Shown here in pieces: positions 23,001-34,784 of a stretch of 64,000 bases of DNA. The position numbers and the translations under genes are program-made. Every line of letters begins with the position of its first letter. Positions within the stretch are counted from its first letter, which is position 1. The stretch spans positions 1 to 64,000 of the forward strand of contig JABANP010000172.1 of the NCBI GenBank assembly GCA_013115135.1, in the 5' to 3' direction. The stretch is from Perkinsus olseni (Eukaryota > Perkinsozoa > Perkinsida > Perkinsidae). The notes under the pieces were generated by a model, which saw only the letters and a list, made by a program, of their open reading frames with translations, did not search any database and was not told the DNA's origin.

Positions 23001-24076
23001 TTTACTCCAGGTTCCTCTGTGACAGGTTATGCACATGAGGCAGGCGCGCCGCTGTGAGGACGCTCGCCCGCGTGTACTCCCCCGCTTACTCTGGCCTCCT
23101 TGTTGCTGATTTTCTTTTCTGCCTGAGCTCGCTTCAGGTCGTACAGTTTCGTCCCAGCTGCCTCCTCCATCAGAGCTGACTCCAACCGCTGACGGCAGTG
23201 AGAGGCCTTCGGCGGCCTACCTAGGATCTCGTCAGGCTTCATGTTAACCACTTTGTTTATTCGCCCCTGCATGATGAGGAAGTGGGGATTGTTCACGTTC
23301 AGCTTCACGGAGTGGAACAGTGTGACCACGGCCTCTCGTTGAACATTTCGACCTTCCAAGAAACGCGAATAGGCGTATCTGAGGTCGATGCTGGGGGCTG
23401 CTCACCGTTGATGATGTAGCGGTTGCGTCCTCCTATCACCACCTGCCGCGCTACGACAATCTTATCACAATCCTCGTACTTCAACGGGCACTGCCGCTTG
23501 TCGCTGAAAACAAGAGCTAGCCCACCTCCGACCACTGTCATCCTAGCCTTTTATGCTCGCGGCTTATTCCACTAAGGTCGAAATTTACAACCTAGGTCCG
23601 CGAACGATTTCCGAAAAACGCCCGCACATCCACAACGCCCAACCATGGTGGGGCCATATCATCCTGTTGCGTCTGACTACGAGTTTACGGTCTATCACCC
23701 AGAGGCAGCGGCAAGCCCCGACCCTACGTATTATCGAAGGTGATCTCAACGGTAGCCTTGGTAATCCCTGCCTGGCCCTGCTTATACACCAGCTCACTCA
23801 AGTTAGTAGCGCGGACCTGCGTCCTACTCTGAGCAAGTAGTCCCCGACAGGGCAGCCCTACCTGTTTCAAGTTCGTAATCCCCATAACAAAGCATATAGA
23901 GTCAAGGATATTGGATTTGCCCGTCCCGTTGAGGCCCGTGATGGCGTTGAACTGCGGGTCGAATGGCCCAACCACAGTATGAGCCGAGTAGCTGAGGAAG
24001 CGCCACTGACGGAGGGCGTACGATAGGCGGATAGTTACCTCTTGAAGCCGTCTATTACAACCTGGACGATGTGCAT
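17019..24076 (-). CDS. SMC2: Condensin subunit SMC2 (multi-exon)
   Basis: SMC2 pairs with SMC4 as the ATPase core of condensin, which compacts mitotic chromosomes. The start ATG at 24076 opens [12 protein letters not shown]; a short intron (GTAACT to CTCAG) joins it to SYSAHTVV, then Walker [10 protein letters not shown] (about 23.93 kb), [28 protein letters not shown] and [12 protein letters not shown] (to 23.1 kb). A long coiled-coil part in many small exons follows. The hinge lies near 20.3-21.0 kb ([19 protein letters not shown]). The second coiled coil leads to the C-terminal head: [19 protein letters not shown], signature [13 protein letters not shown] (about 17.49 kb), Walker [15 protein letters not shown] and [10 protein letters not shown]. 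The stop is at 17019. The DGFK start and VRATNL block are SMC2-like rather than SMC1/3/4-like. Not all coiled-coil exons were resolved. Confidence 0.93.
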
Positions 24077-25538
24077 AGCCAGACGACTGCCCTCGTGGAG
24101 GAGGGGCAATAGGAAGGCTCAACTACTGGCGGAAACAACAGTATGAGGAGAGACCTCAATAATATTGATCCTAGTCATTTTGTTTTCAAGCCAAGATAGG
24201 ATGGCAAAGCTCGGCAAGCCTGCGCCACGAAGACTAGCACAGCAGTAGAATCAGTGCTACGTGGATCGCAGTGATTGGTACCCGCAGATGCACCTAGTTG
24301 CTACCCTCTGAGAGCGAAAGAAAAACCTGTCCTCACGTTGCGTGAGCCACGCGCCGCCTCCCCGACGTCGGAAATCGTAATTGATCAACTTAACCCAACG
24401 AAGGTCAGAGGAGGAAACTGCGGATCAGCAAAATCACCAGTAGGCGATGGCATGGGGAAGACGAAAGTAGTCATTGGCATGGATATGTGGTGATGATCAG
24501 CTGTCTATCGCTGCTCACTAGGCGGATAATACTCTAAGGGCAGAGCCTGAGGAGGGACGGGACCTGTTCTCAGACCAATGAGATGAGCGTCACCAACTCC
24601 AGGCGACGACCATGGACGAGGCCACCGACCTCTTCTGTCACTTGAACCCCTTCTTGTCCTGGCCATAGTTGTCCCTCTGCGGTTTGACATACTCAGCGAG
24701 ACCGTTTGCAGTTATCGAAAAAGCGCACTCGGACTCCGGCAGACAAGGTGAGTCGTACACCTTCAGAATCTGTCAACAAGTAATGGGAGGAAACCCGGTG
24801 AGCACAATAATGCCCTCCCTACAAGTAAACCGAGTAAGAACAAAGAGAACTGCAGCAGCTATCGCTAAGCTGGCAACCGATGGCGCTGAGTTCCAAAAGG
24901 CTGCCTGCGTTGAGGGGTTTCCTGCCTGTCCCAAGATTCGATCATTTGCTGCCGCTCTCAGCCAACCTCTCTCTATGATTCGAACCTCGAGTAAACCAGG
25001 TGCGGGTCAACACAACACGCAGATTGTTCGGGACACAAGCCATATCATACACGCTTCCTGGGGTATTTCCCAGACTTGCTGGGCTAGGAAGTTTCGCCTC
25101 CTGAGAGAGGTCTATGCTTCCTGCTGAGCTTCACGATTCCTGCCAGAGTTTCACTTTCACGTATATCTCTCTAGTGGGGAGAATGCCCAGCTTGGTTGGA
25201 TAATGATACAGGGGTTATGGTCCACACCATGATACACGTCAGATACACGGCTGATACACGGCTGATACACGGATTGAGCCCCGTTCCAGTCAGAGACGTC
25301 ATGTGACGAAAGGGCACCCCACTCTCGAGTCGAGGGTCTCGACTGCGGGAAGCAATCCGGAACATACTCGTCTCGTGTTCAACGGCATATGCTCTGTTGC
25401 TGGAGCAGCCGAGAACGGCAAAGATCTGGCAATTGCAGCCCGCTTCCGCCTTCAGGTGCCAAAAGCTCTCCGCTGCCGAGAACAGCCGAAGCACATGGCG
25501 CAACATGGGGTAACGAGTCATTACCCTTGATGTTAACG
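24077..25538. other. Interval between SMC2 and RAD51
   Basis: No gene is supported here. A short minus-strand frame from about 24173 (MTRINIIE followed by a possible GT donor) could be an alternative SMC2 first exon, but the conserved SMC2 N-terminus is already complete at 24076. The interval also contains the 11-bp tandem repeat at 25231. Confidence 0.4.
25231..25274 (+). repeat. Short tandem repeat, four 11-bp units
   Basis: Four consecutive units of GATACACGGCT, with small changes in the first and last unit. The sequence is non-coding. Confidence 0.85.
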
Positions 25539-28500
25539 TCATCGACAATATCTGACTCGTGCGGGAGAATATTTGCACGAAGAATCTGGTCGGGCTTGGT
25601 GGGAACGGTCGACGATAACTCCACGCATCCCGTGGCTGTTAACGGTAGCCCCTTTATCACAACTATACCCGATGTGACACAGAGCGTCAACACCGGTCTC
25701 GGTGATTCGAGCGGCTAAGTCTAAATCCTCGGCGGTTGTATCGCTGTGTCGATAAACACATTTCCCACCGACGTGCATATAGGTTGCACCCCTTGACTCT
25801 AGCCCACGACACTATAAGCTGACGACACGATGTTACTGCAGTCAATATCAGTGATAATCCTTCCGAACGAACTTTCCCTGATTGCGTCGCATGATAGTAA
25901 TATAAGTCCCATCGCGAGTGGAAATCGCCCATCATCTCCTCGCTCGCCCGTCCAATGGTAGGACCCCAATTCTCAGAGGCGGCCATCCTAATCCACCTAC
26001 TCTTTTCTCAGACGCCTGTCCTTTCCGAAGCTGCAAACGAGTCTGACTGCTGTGTGCAAGAATGTTTCCCCCGATTGGCTTAGTAGCGTTGGCTGGGTTA
26101 GTGAACATGGATGGCCCTGAGCGCGAGATAGATAAATGATGGGCAAAGCCGCATAATGTAGGTACCTGGATCCACATTGGCTACAACCTGGTTGGTAAGT
26201 ACGACGGCTACTCCATACCTGAACAAGGGCAGCGATGCTCTACTGATACGATGACTAGCTAGGCTGCCGCAACGGGTCGGCCGACTAGCACCAAGAACCA
26301 CCGCGAGTCGCGGTCCGCGACCCACAGTGAGTCACTCACTCATCAGCTATCCTCTGCAGCATCCTCAGGAGGCGTCCGAGTATTTGTTGGCGTTCAGCGA
26401 GCTCCCCGCGGCCCTGAAACTCTGACCGAAGCAGGTTAGTAACGGAATCTACTACGACCAATGCGTATCTGAGTATAGACTCGGGCAGAGGATTCGGTCG
26501 AAAGGAGCACCGCCGACCGGCACCTGCTCGCGCTCATGACACTGGCCGCATCTAGAAGCAGCTGCTGTTGATGGTCTGAATTATACGCTCGAGCGAAGGC
26601 CACATTCGAGAGCACTGTCTCTCTATCCTGAAGGAGCATGCCCCTGGGACGACTGCTCAAAGTGCACACATCGAAGACCCTTCGGAGAACAGACGGAGAT
26701 CTTCTATAGGTGGCATAGGTTGACTCATTAAATCCTGTACTGCTGCCAATCATGGTTGCAATCATCGAGGCTTCGGGAGTAATAGACTCAGGAGATCAGC
26801 TATCAGTTCAGTGATCCAAGATCGCGATCTGATACTCCCATTCGTTCCATTCGACCATGCACGACACAGTGTGGAATATGCTGAGCGTAAAGAGCCTTCA
26901 GGCTGGAAACCCTTGACATTTCTGCCTGTGGCATTAGAGGAAGGCAAAGGGCGACAAGGGCAGCAGTACCAGCCCCCACTTCTGCCCCATATCCGCCAGT
27001 CGCTCCGGACGGAAGGTCCCTTCGGTGTCAATATATCTGCAAACACTTTCGAGGGTCCTCATAGTAGCTACTAGAGGGTGGAGCTACTCACAGAGATCTT
27101 CCCGCAGCTCCACCCTGGCTAACTGGCAGTTGAGCCGCGACGCACAGGGCGTGGCAGAACTGGGACTTACCTGGGGAACAATGAGTAGGGGTTCCCTGCT
27201 GATGATGCGCGTAACACGAGGCTACAACAGGATGTGGACAAGTACCGGATCTGGACTCTCCGAAGATCTCCGTAATTGACCCCGTTTCCACTCCTCCGTG
27301 GAGGAGCGCGTCAATGCTCGGACCTGGCAGCATCAAGGTTGGAAGCCGAATAACTGGACACCGAGGCCCATTCACTGGGCAGCTGCTAAACGGCCCGATA
27401 GTAAACATGCCGAGCTTACAGCCAGCAGTAATCCTTATCATACTGGATCGCTGCTCTAAATACTGCCCGGCCGATTGGAAACCCATGGGTATCTTGAGAG
27501 AAGATGATGAACATTCGTGACGGCGAGGATTGCTGGCATCCGACTGCACGCCTGATGGCCGATCAGTCGTCAGGACTAATCTCTTAGGAACGATCGTGCA
27601 TCAACATGACGAATCTACTCGATAGCGAGACGAGCACATCATAACTTCTCCGATACGATTTTCAGAAATGTAGTCTCAATAAATAAGTATACTGGAGACA
27701 TCTCAATACGATGGTGTTTGTCCTACAGCCCAACTTTCAGAGACACTCTCAAAATTCGGGCAACTGGATAGTATCCAGTGGATACGCGTTCGTGGCAGGA
27801 CAGGTGAAATGGTCAAGGCGTCCTGCCAGCGCAGCTTGACCCCTCTGGAAAGTACTCCAGCAACTTGTATGGCCCCTGGTGCTCCTGGTGGACGAATGCT
27901 GCCTAGATTTACCGGAGACGACAAACGCAGGTATTTAGGTTTCGCGCTCGCCCGCTAAAGATTGAAATTACACTCTTTATATCAACGGTCGTTTAGCTCA
28001 GGAGGTTCCCGCTGAGTGCTAATAACGCGAGGGTCGCAGGTTCGAGCCCTGCATCGACCATTTAGCCCAACAACACTATCTTATTGGCAGCGTTGGGTTG
28101 CATGGCTTTTCTCTGTATGCTGTGCTTGCCTCCTGCACGTCACTCTAAGTGGGCGTGCGAAGGGACCTCGAAGTCAGGAAGATGAGACGCCTAGCGAATG
28201 AGTTTCAGGGATTCGGGGGAATGCGCCGAAGTTTCAGATGCTCCCTGAATTGCTCAGTGTTGAAAGCAGCAAGCACTTCGCTCATTTCAAGAGACCTACA
28301 ACCCACTCCGCCGATGAAGAAATTCCGCCCTGTGCCACAGGGCCTGTGGCGAGGCTCTCTCTCAGAGCCGCCTAGGGCAATGAGGAGTTCCAACAAGAGC
28401 CACAAGATTCGACTGAGGCCTGCGATGCTACATTTCTCCTTGTTGCGCTCCATACGCGGGGTCATGCAACGACAGCAGAGAGTGCGTGTGTGAGTTTAAA

Positions 28501-28911
28501 GTCCAATGCCGACAGTACTGCGCAGCAGAGAGTATGGCGCTACTCACCAGAGTCACGGCTGCCTTCTTCAACTTCTCAGCTTTTTGATCTGATACGCCTC
28601 TCAAGCTACTTAGGTGTCGAATGGGTGCGAAAGCCAATGCTTCGACCGTACCTAATCCCACCGACAGCCATCCACAACGGGGACGGCAGATCTTGTCCAC
28701 TGGACACCCCGATGGCCCGAGCGCATCGCAGTAGTCCTCCCAGCAGATGGAGGCTACCTATCCCCTGATCGATCAGTTTTTGGATATCTGCGGTCGTCAA
28801 GCCAGCTCCACCGTCTTTTTCCGGCGCTCGCAAGCGATCCAGCAACATAGGGCCTATGTGATGCACCGAAAACAGTGCCAACGGCTCGTCCTCAGTACGC
28901 AGTCTCACCAT
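25539..28911 (-). CDS. RAD51: DNA strand-exchange recombinase RAD51 (multi-exon)
   Basis: RAD51 forms filaments on single-stranded DNA for homologous recombination. Minus-strand exons read: an N-terminal HhH region ([15 protein letters not shown] joined in frame to [19 protein letters not shown], about 28.55-28.80 kb), then after a large intron [14 protein letters not shown] (about 27.45 kb), [18 protein letters not shown] joined to [15 protein letters not shown] (Walker A GESRSGKS, split by an intron at about 27.15-27.25 kb), [13 protein letters not shown] (27.0 kb), [18 protein letters not shown] (26.6 kb), [18 protein letters not shown] (26.2 kb) and [20 protein letters not shown] (26.05 kb). 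[10 protein letters not shown] and NQVVANVD fit RAD51 rather than DMC1. The C-terminus (about 25.7 kb, [11 protein letters not shown]) and the exact start (28911 or 28968) are less certain. Confidence 0.9.
27987..28060 (+). tRNA. tRNA-Ile(AAU)-like gene, antisense within a RAD51 intron
   Basis: The 74-nt sequence starts GGTCGTTTAGCTCAG and ends GCAGGTTCGAGCCCTGCATCGACCA. It has a perfect T stem (GCAGG/CCTGC), anticodon loop CTAATAA with anticodon AAT, a B box (GGTTCGAGCCC) and an A-box-like TAGCTCAGGAGG. The acceptor stem pairs at six of seven positions. The D stem and the upper anticodon stem do not pair well, although the length fits a normal tRNA-Ile. It may be an active but variant gene or a decaying copy. 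It lies opposite to RAD51 in its largest intron. Confidence 0.6.
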
Positions 28912-30450
28912 CGCAGGCTCCTCCGGACGCGTCCATCTCGCCCTGCTCCCTCTCCTGCACAGCCTCATCGTTGCGAGGACTACCCAGCCGAAGGCCAGGT
29001 GTTGTTGCCACGGTAGACGTACTCTCGCGTCGACGGCTCAGTCCCGGCGCACTCCTCCTAAAAGCAAGCTGATTCCCTGAAACAACCCCAACCGCAGCTC
29101 CAAAACCCACGCCCCTTTGCCCGTAAGCTCAGAAGCATCTAGTCGCACTCGCTTGGCTGTTGGAGTCGATGACGGACTGCTCTTCTCGGAAGCTCTCGCG
29201 GCCTCTGCCACCTAGCAAGCTACAGCGTTACAGCGACCGGATACGAGAGGCGGCCCACACAGGAGTCGAATGCGTCGTCCCTGGACTTCGCTGGTGAACT
29301 CCCCTCAGCTGCGACTGGACCCGGCGAGAACGGCGACTCAGGGGATGAATCTGAAGCCGTTCATCATTCGGAAACAGGCGGTACGAAGCCCGGTGATCGG
29401 ATAGCAACAAACTCATGTAGATTCTGTTATGGCAGAGCGCTTCTACCGGCCCTACCAGAACTCGCCGCCTTCCCCCGCTTCCTGAGCCGGGCTGATGCCC
29501 TCGTGGTCCGACCAGGAGCAGCAGCTTGCATTCGACAAAAACGCTAGAACGAACCACTGTCGTCAGCGAGCTCACCGCCATCCCCGAGAAGCATGGCAGC
29601 AGGCCCATACCTCCAGGCCTCCCCACAGTGGGTGAGAGCACCACAGGATCGCCATTCTACCCGACCGGCGCAGGGCGCGATCTCACCCAACCGAAAATCA
29701 GCTCGCTCTTCACTTCAGGCGAGCCTTCCCATGGAAGCGACCAGATGCCCCCTTCCAACCTCAGCGGCTGCCCCTCACTTCCTTTCATTAATGCACTCAA
29801 CAACAAAGCCGGGAGGAGGGTATGGGAGGAGGAGGGAGACTCAAGTGAGAGGAGAGAGAACCCGTTATCACAACGAGCAGCTCGTTACGAGCTGTGCACA
29901 CTGGAAACCACAACGGCGCCACACCATCGAGTCCCTAATAAAGAGCCGGCGACAGCGAGTTGAGAGCAGACAGCGTGGTTAGCCCCCATCGGCTTGGACC
30001 TACCGCGAATGGTTTCGACTCTTGCCCTACCAGGTCCACGGAGGATGCCAGACACGGGGAAATCGACTGGCGCCACCATCGTCCTTATACAAAGCAGCCC
30101 GTCAGTAGCACAACGCAGTGGACGTGAGGGTGGCCGCCTATGGCTTCCGGCTACCCGAACATGATGAATCCACTCAAGTTGGCCGTACCAAAAACTGATA
30201 GTCAACTAACCTGAACTCCATCACGGAAATTATGTGCTGAGCGGAATCTCCATCGGGCGCCGCTGAGATACCGCTAGAGGAAACAAGTGCTGTCGTTGCT
30301 GTCTCCTTATTTTTCGAGCTCTATACAACTTTCCACGCAGCACTTTTCCGTGATCACCTCACAGTAGCTGAGTGCAGATGTGATCGTGTTCACTCGTGTA
30401 ATTTTCGCTGGTGGCTCTTGACTCAGCGTACCAGCTGTTCCCGCTCCCCT
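28912..30450. other. Interval between RAD51 and the orphan secreted gene, unresolved
   Basis: Open frames exist on both strands (for example 29228-29644 minus and 29526-29963 plus) but they overlap each other, have no domain signature and no convincing splice pattern. A multi-exon minus-strand gene cannot be excluded. Confidence 0.3.
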
Positions 30451-31170
30451 ATGATAGCAACTCTGTTCGCCCTGACGTCGATCCCGTCCTCAGTGATAGC
30501 CCTGCAGGCTGCCTCCAGGGCCTCCACAAGACAAGTCCTCTACAAGCTTCCACGCCCGCCCAAGTTCCAACCTTTGGATCGGAACATCACATTGAAGACA
30601 CGCCAGAAGGCCCAAACCTGTGACAAAAGCTGCGTTATCGAGTACCCGTCCATCACTGTCGAGGTTTACAAATCCTTCCACTGTCGCAAACGTAAGGACG
30701 TTGTTGATCTTTACCACTACGAAACGGCCATCGAAGCCCGTACGACGGGAGAGGACGGCGAGGTCCTCGCCCAAGTCACGGACTACGGGTAAGTCGAAGA
30801 CTTCTTGTCTGACGTGCCGCATTTCGCTGCCATCTTCAGGGAGGGAAATGACCGGCGTTTTTTCAAGATGGAGAGCAAGCATAACACCTCCACAAGAGGT
30901 GTCGTCTCAAACAACTACGGCAGCAGTTTTTACATTGACGGAGGCCACGAAGAAGATTTCATGAAGCCCTTCACGCCCATAGTGACGCCAATAATAAGCA
31001 TCCTCAGTAAAGGCGTGACCGAAGAGTCGTGCTCGAAGGTGGCCGACTACATTGAGCAAAACGCCACCCCACCGTATGAGAACGAGAAGGGAACCCCGTG
31101 GATTCGCGAGTACCTGCTGGGCCTGCGAGCTTGGATTCGTAAGGCGAAGAAATTCCAAATGGCGTGGTAG
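30451..31170 (+). CDS. Orphan secreted protein, two exons
   Basis: Exon 1 is 30451-30788 and exon 2 is 30840-31170, separated by a 51-nt intron (GTAAGTC to ATCTTCAG). Joining them keeps one frame of 222 codons plus stop. The product starts with a signal peptide (MIATLFALTSIPSSVIALQA), followed by a basic stretch (KLPRPPKF) and a mature domain with few cysteines (TCDKSC, FHC and one near the C-terminus). The C-terminal part includes KPFTPIVTPIISILSKG and an aromatic-basic tail (RAWIRKAKKFQMAW). I recognise no domain. It is the only well-supported gene on the + strand between SMC2 and polyubiquitin, and it has no visible partner nearby. Confidence 0.75.
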
Positions 31171-33040
31171 AGTAGACGAGTGTCGCGATCAGCATGATGC
31201 TCTGATGTTCGATTTGAGGGAGGGCGCTGTGGTGTTGAGTATAGCGGTGGGTGGTATTGCTAGCGTAGCAGCAGTGTAGCCGAACACCGCACGAGGAACA
31301 AGTCCTCCCATTGCACTCGGTGCAACCCGAGCTGTGAGGGCATTACTGGGGAGGATGGAACGGTCTTATCGAGTGCCGGAGATCTGTGAGCCGTGGCCGT
31401 ACTTTCTGGGAGGATAGTCGAAAGGACAACAATTCCTCCAGCATGCTCTTCTTCAGGCCGACCGAGGCCCTTGCTGCAGGGAGCAGCAGCAGCGAGCCGC
31501 ATGCCCGACCCAAAACCGCCACTCACAGTCTTCTCTCCATACCGTTATTTGAAACACCGGAGCTCTTGGGTTCTCAGGAAAATACCAGCCGATTTCGTCT
31601 CCTCGTCGTGGGACCCTCATTCGGACATCCTACACAAGCTGATTAGAGCCAATCTTCACTATCACGTCGGTCCTGAGTGTAGCTGAGCAGCTGACAGCAG
31701 ACGGCAGTAGACTCTGAGCTGGAACACACACCCCAACCAATACACCGCCACTGTTCTCTCGACCGAATGCCCCTCCAGTGAGCCCCATGAGAAAACGAGG
31801 TGGCAGTCAAGGACGCTCTATTGAATACTACTGTGGAGGGCATCGGGTACGAGCAACTCGTACCGAGCCCGCGCCGCACTGGGCTTGTCGAATCTCGAAG
31901 GGCACAGGAGAGGACATGCCCTTTAGACGAGGCCCCCCAAGCCTTCAGATGATCTGTCGTTCTGAGCGAGACATCCAACCCACCTTCCCGATTACAGTGG
32001 GATGCCCCCTCGGAGAGACTACACGCGTAACCACAGCCCTAGGGATGTGCCCAAGCTCCCCTCGATTAAAGTACCCAACACGGTAAGGTTTCGAAGCTCT
32101 TGTACAAACGGGGTAGTCAAGTAGAATGATAGCACCCGAGGCCGCCATCGCGGAGGCCATGGTGAAGGCGAGCGTGGCTGACGTGGCGTGACCTTCGGGT
32201 GGTCGTCGGTAGGGTCAATCGTACAGGGGCAGCAGAGGGACTCAGTGTACTGCGATTCACAGCCTATCACCAACATCCTCGAATCTTAGCCCCGAAAAAA
32301 CTGTACCTGATGATAATAGGAAGAATGCAGGTCCCACGGAGGAGTTGAGGGAGCTACATTTTGGGTCTACTCCTAGAAGGCCAGCCACATGTGTGTTCAA
32401 CACTAAGGCAGGCGGCCTCATCAACGTCACGCTCGTTCTCATCTTCTATTCTGATCTGACACATGAGCGATGATACCTCGGCCAGAGCTAGGCGGCATGC
32501 TGACATTGAAGGCCTCGGTGTGCTCACTGGGTACTCGACTTCGCCTCGTCATCAGGTCAGCGTTACTCGTATCGGTGTTGTCTTGGGACATGCTGCGTAA
32601 CTACACATGATTGCTCTAAGAAACACTCAGGCGATGGGTGACGTTGGGCTAGTGATCGAACCCTCGAGCCGCACTCACCGAGTTGTACTGAGTCCAATCA
32701 CCCTCCCGAAAAGGGAGCACAATAGGATGATGATGCTGTTGCTGCTCCGCTGGCCGGTCGGGCGACAGCGCCATCGTCGGCGTCGATATAGACCTGCAGA
32801 AGGCGTGACCCCATAGTCCGAGTTCAGCAGCGTGGCCTCCACTACGTGCCGTCGATGGGCGTATAAGAGTTCCTTCCAGGGGACTGGAGCAGGTAGGGGT
32901 CGGAGCATGCGTATGCTGTGGGCGCTGCGGTCGAAGCCTGGGAAGTGCCTGTCCGGGTACGACAGTCTGCCGAACACAGTATGTCACAAAACGTCGTCGA
33001 CAAAAGCTGACGGAAACTCCTCCCTCGATGCAACGTTACA
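31171..33040 (-). other. Possible further exons of the PAN-domain gene, unresolved
   Basis: Some minus-strand stretches look coding. One near 32.25 kb (CESQYTESLCCPC) repeats the CW-x-Y-x-CC style motif seen at 33.5 kb. One near 32.8-32.98 kb (GFDRSAHSIRMLRPLPA) is free of stops and reads like protein. No splice path could be fixed, so they may belong to the PAN gene at 33.0-34.7 kb or to a separate one. Confidence 0.3.
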
Positions 33041-34689
33041 TCACAGACGGTGATCCACAGTACCGACCCCGAGAGCATGGTACATTCTCCCGGAAAAAGC
33101 GGTGAAAATGGCTGAAAGCGGAGCGTCGGACCTACTCTCATCGCCCATGGCCTTTGTCTGCTGCGGTTCTTGCTGTTGCACCTGGCACTGGGACGTATAG
33201 ATCCGCGGGACACCACCAGCCGGTGCTGGTACCATGCCAGGTATGAGAGGGTCCATACTCAATATACCAACTGCCACTGATGATGAGTGATGAGCACCGT
33301 CGAAGACTAGCAGCATGGCGCCAACACAACACGGGAAGATGCAGCGGAAAGGTCCTACAGCTCCTCAGACACGTGAGCATGGCGATACCGCCCAACCACA
33401 GTGGCTCTGCAGCACTTCCAGTACCTGGGCGACGAGGCGAACTCAGAGACACGGTAAGGCCGGTGATGGAGGGAGTCCACACATACGTGTGCACCGAGTC
33501 CCAGCAGACTGGATTCCCGTGTGGTCCGTATCTTAGGTCGCAGCACAGACTTGCCGTGAAGCCAGCATCCCAACAGCCGTTATCCTCCTGAGCACTGCCA
33601 TCCACCCCTATGGCCACGACCGATACGGCACACCTGCTCTGACCTCCGCTTCCTTATCGCCAACGCTGCCTCTCCACACGCCTTCGTTCCTGATACCACT
33701 CCAACCCCAACTCGTGGACGAGCCGCAGCCGATCTGGCGGGAAGCATCAGACCGGGCCTACCACGCTCACCGCTACCTCAGGCAGCAACCCCTCTTCCGT
33801 CAGAGTCGTCACTCTGAGTGTAACTCCAGAATGCACAATCGGGGACCCCCGCACAGACGGCAGCGCACTCCTCCATTTCCCTCGCCGCGAAAGTGTCGGT
33901 CCAAGAGCAGTCCGCCTGAGCACACGAAGCTCCCCAGGTATGAGAATCCTGCTGAATATCCCTCACCTGATAGCACCCGAGCTTCTCATCACTGCCAAAG
34001 GCCATGGCATCAAACCAAACATTCGTACCATCACCATCGTAGGCGGCATCACCCACAGCACACTCAGGGAAGGCCAGAGGGTAGCAGTCCTTGGTCCCAG
34101 AGGTGAAACCCTGCTCAAGAGTGAAGGCCTTGAGGTACGCTTAATTGGCCGAGCATAGATCAGCGGGGGGAATTTTGCAGAACAGCCGGAGAAACTCTGA
34201 AGGCTCTGTTCATTCACGAGCTTTCACCTTGGCATCCCGCGCTCCTGTGGCGCCATGGGGGATCGTCCAGCACGCAAACTCCCCGTCAACCTTGAAATGG
34301 GAAAGCCGACTCGAGAGCGGTTATCGTCAACAGAGGGACGATTCTCGATTCTATCCGACTCCGTGCTCGAGACCCTGTTCTCACAACGCCCACCGTCCAG
34401 AAGCTACACGTAGTCAGCTTGGTACAGTTCCGAGCACATTCTGATACCCCCTTGACGGCATAAGCACCACTCAGATCCCCCCAGTCGTCTGTGCTGCACG
34501 CTCTCGCCCTGCTCGCCGCAGCAATCACTGATCGAAGGATCATCAATGTAGACCGTGGGCTAAGAATCACCACCCACCTGCTGTAGATAGGCGAGCCTTG
34601 TTCACCTCAGCGCAGTCAGGGTAAGGCGAGACAGCGGCAGCCAAACCTATACTGCCGAAGCCAGCCAGACGGCGATACACCTCCTTCAT
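33041..34689 (-). CDS. Secreted PAN/Apple-domain protein with CWD-type cysteine motif (multi-exon)
   Basis: The likely start is ATG 34689 (MKEVYRRLAGFGSIGLAAA), a signal peptide, with a GT donor after PDCAE. Downstream minus-strand exons contain two PAN/Apple-like units. The first is near 34.3-34.45 kb (GVSECARNCTKLTTCSFWTV), and a phrase FACWTIPHG follows. The second is at 33.8-34.05 kb (CSWTDTFAAREMEECAAVC, then VPDCAFWSYT). Next comes a GCWDAGFTASLCCD ... GNPVCWDSVHTYV motif near 33.5-33.6 kb, a type I associate with secreted proteins of dinoflagellate-related protists. PAN domains usually bind proteins or sugars outside the cell. The 3' end is not determined and exons may continue to about 31.6 kb. 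Confidence 0.6.
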
Positions 34690-34784
34690 GCCACACCACC
34701 TAAGGGCCACGAATGCTGCTTGCTTTCCTTTCTCGCTGAGAACGCGAACCACAACCACCGAAGAAACGTTGAAGTAAATGGTTG

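Noticed and set aside
26762..29000. DMC1 instead of RAD51
   Set aside because: [10 protein letters not shown] and NQVVANVD match RAD51; DMC1 has TENTFRP and NQMTADPG at these places.
29526..29963. Plus-strand coding gene upstream of the orphan secreted gene
   Set aside because: No domain, no signal peptide and low-complexity composition; overlaps equally long minus-strand frames.
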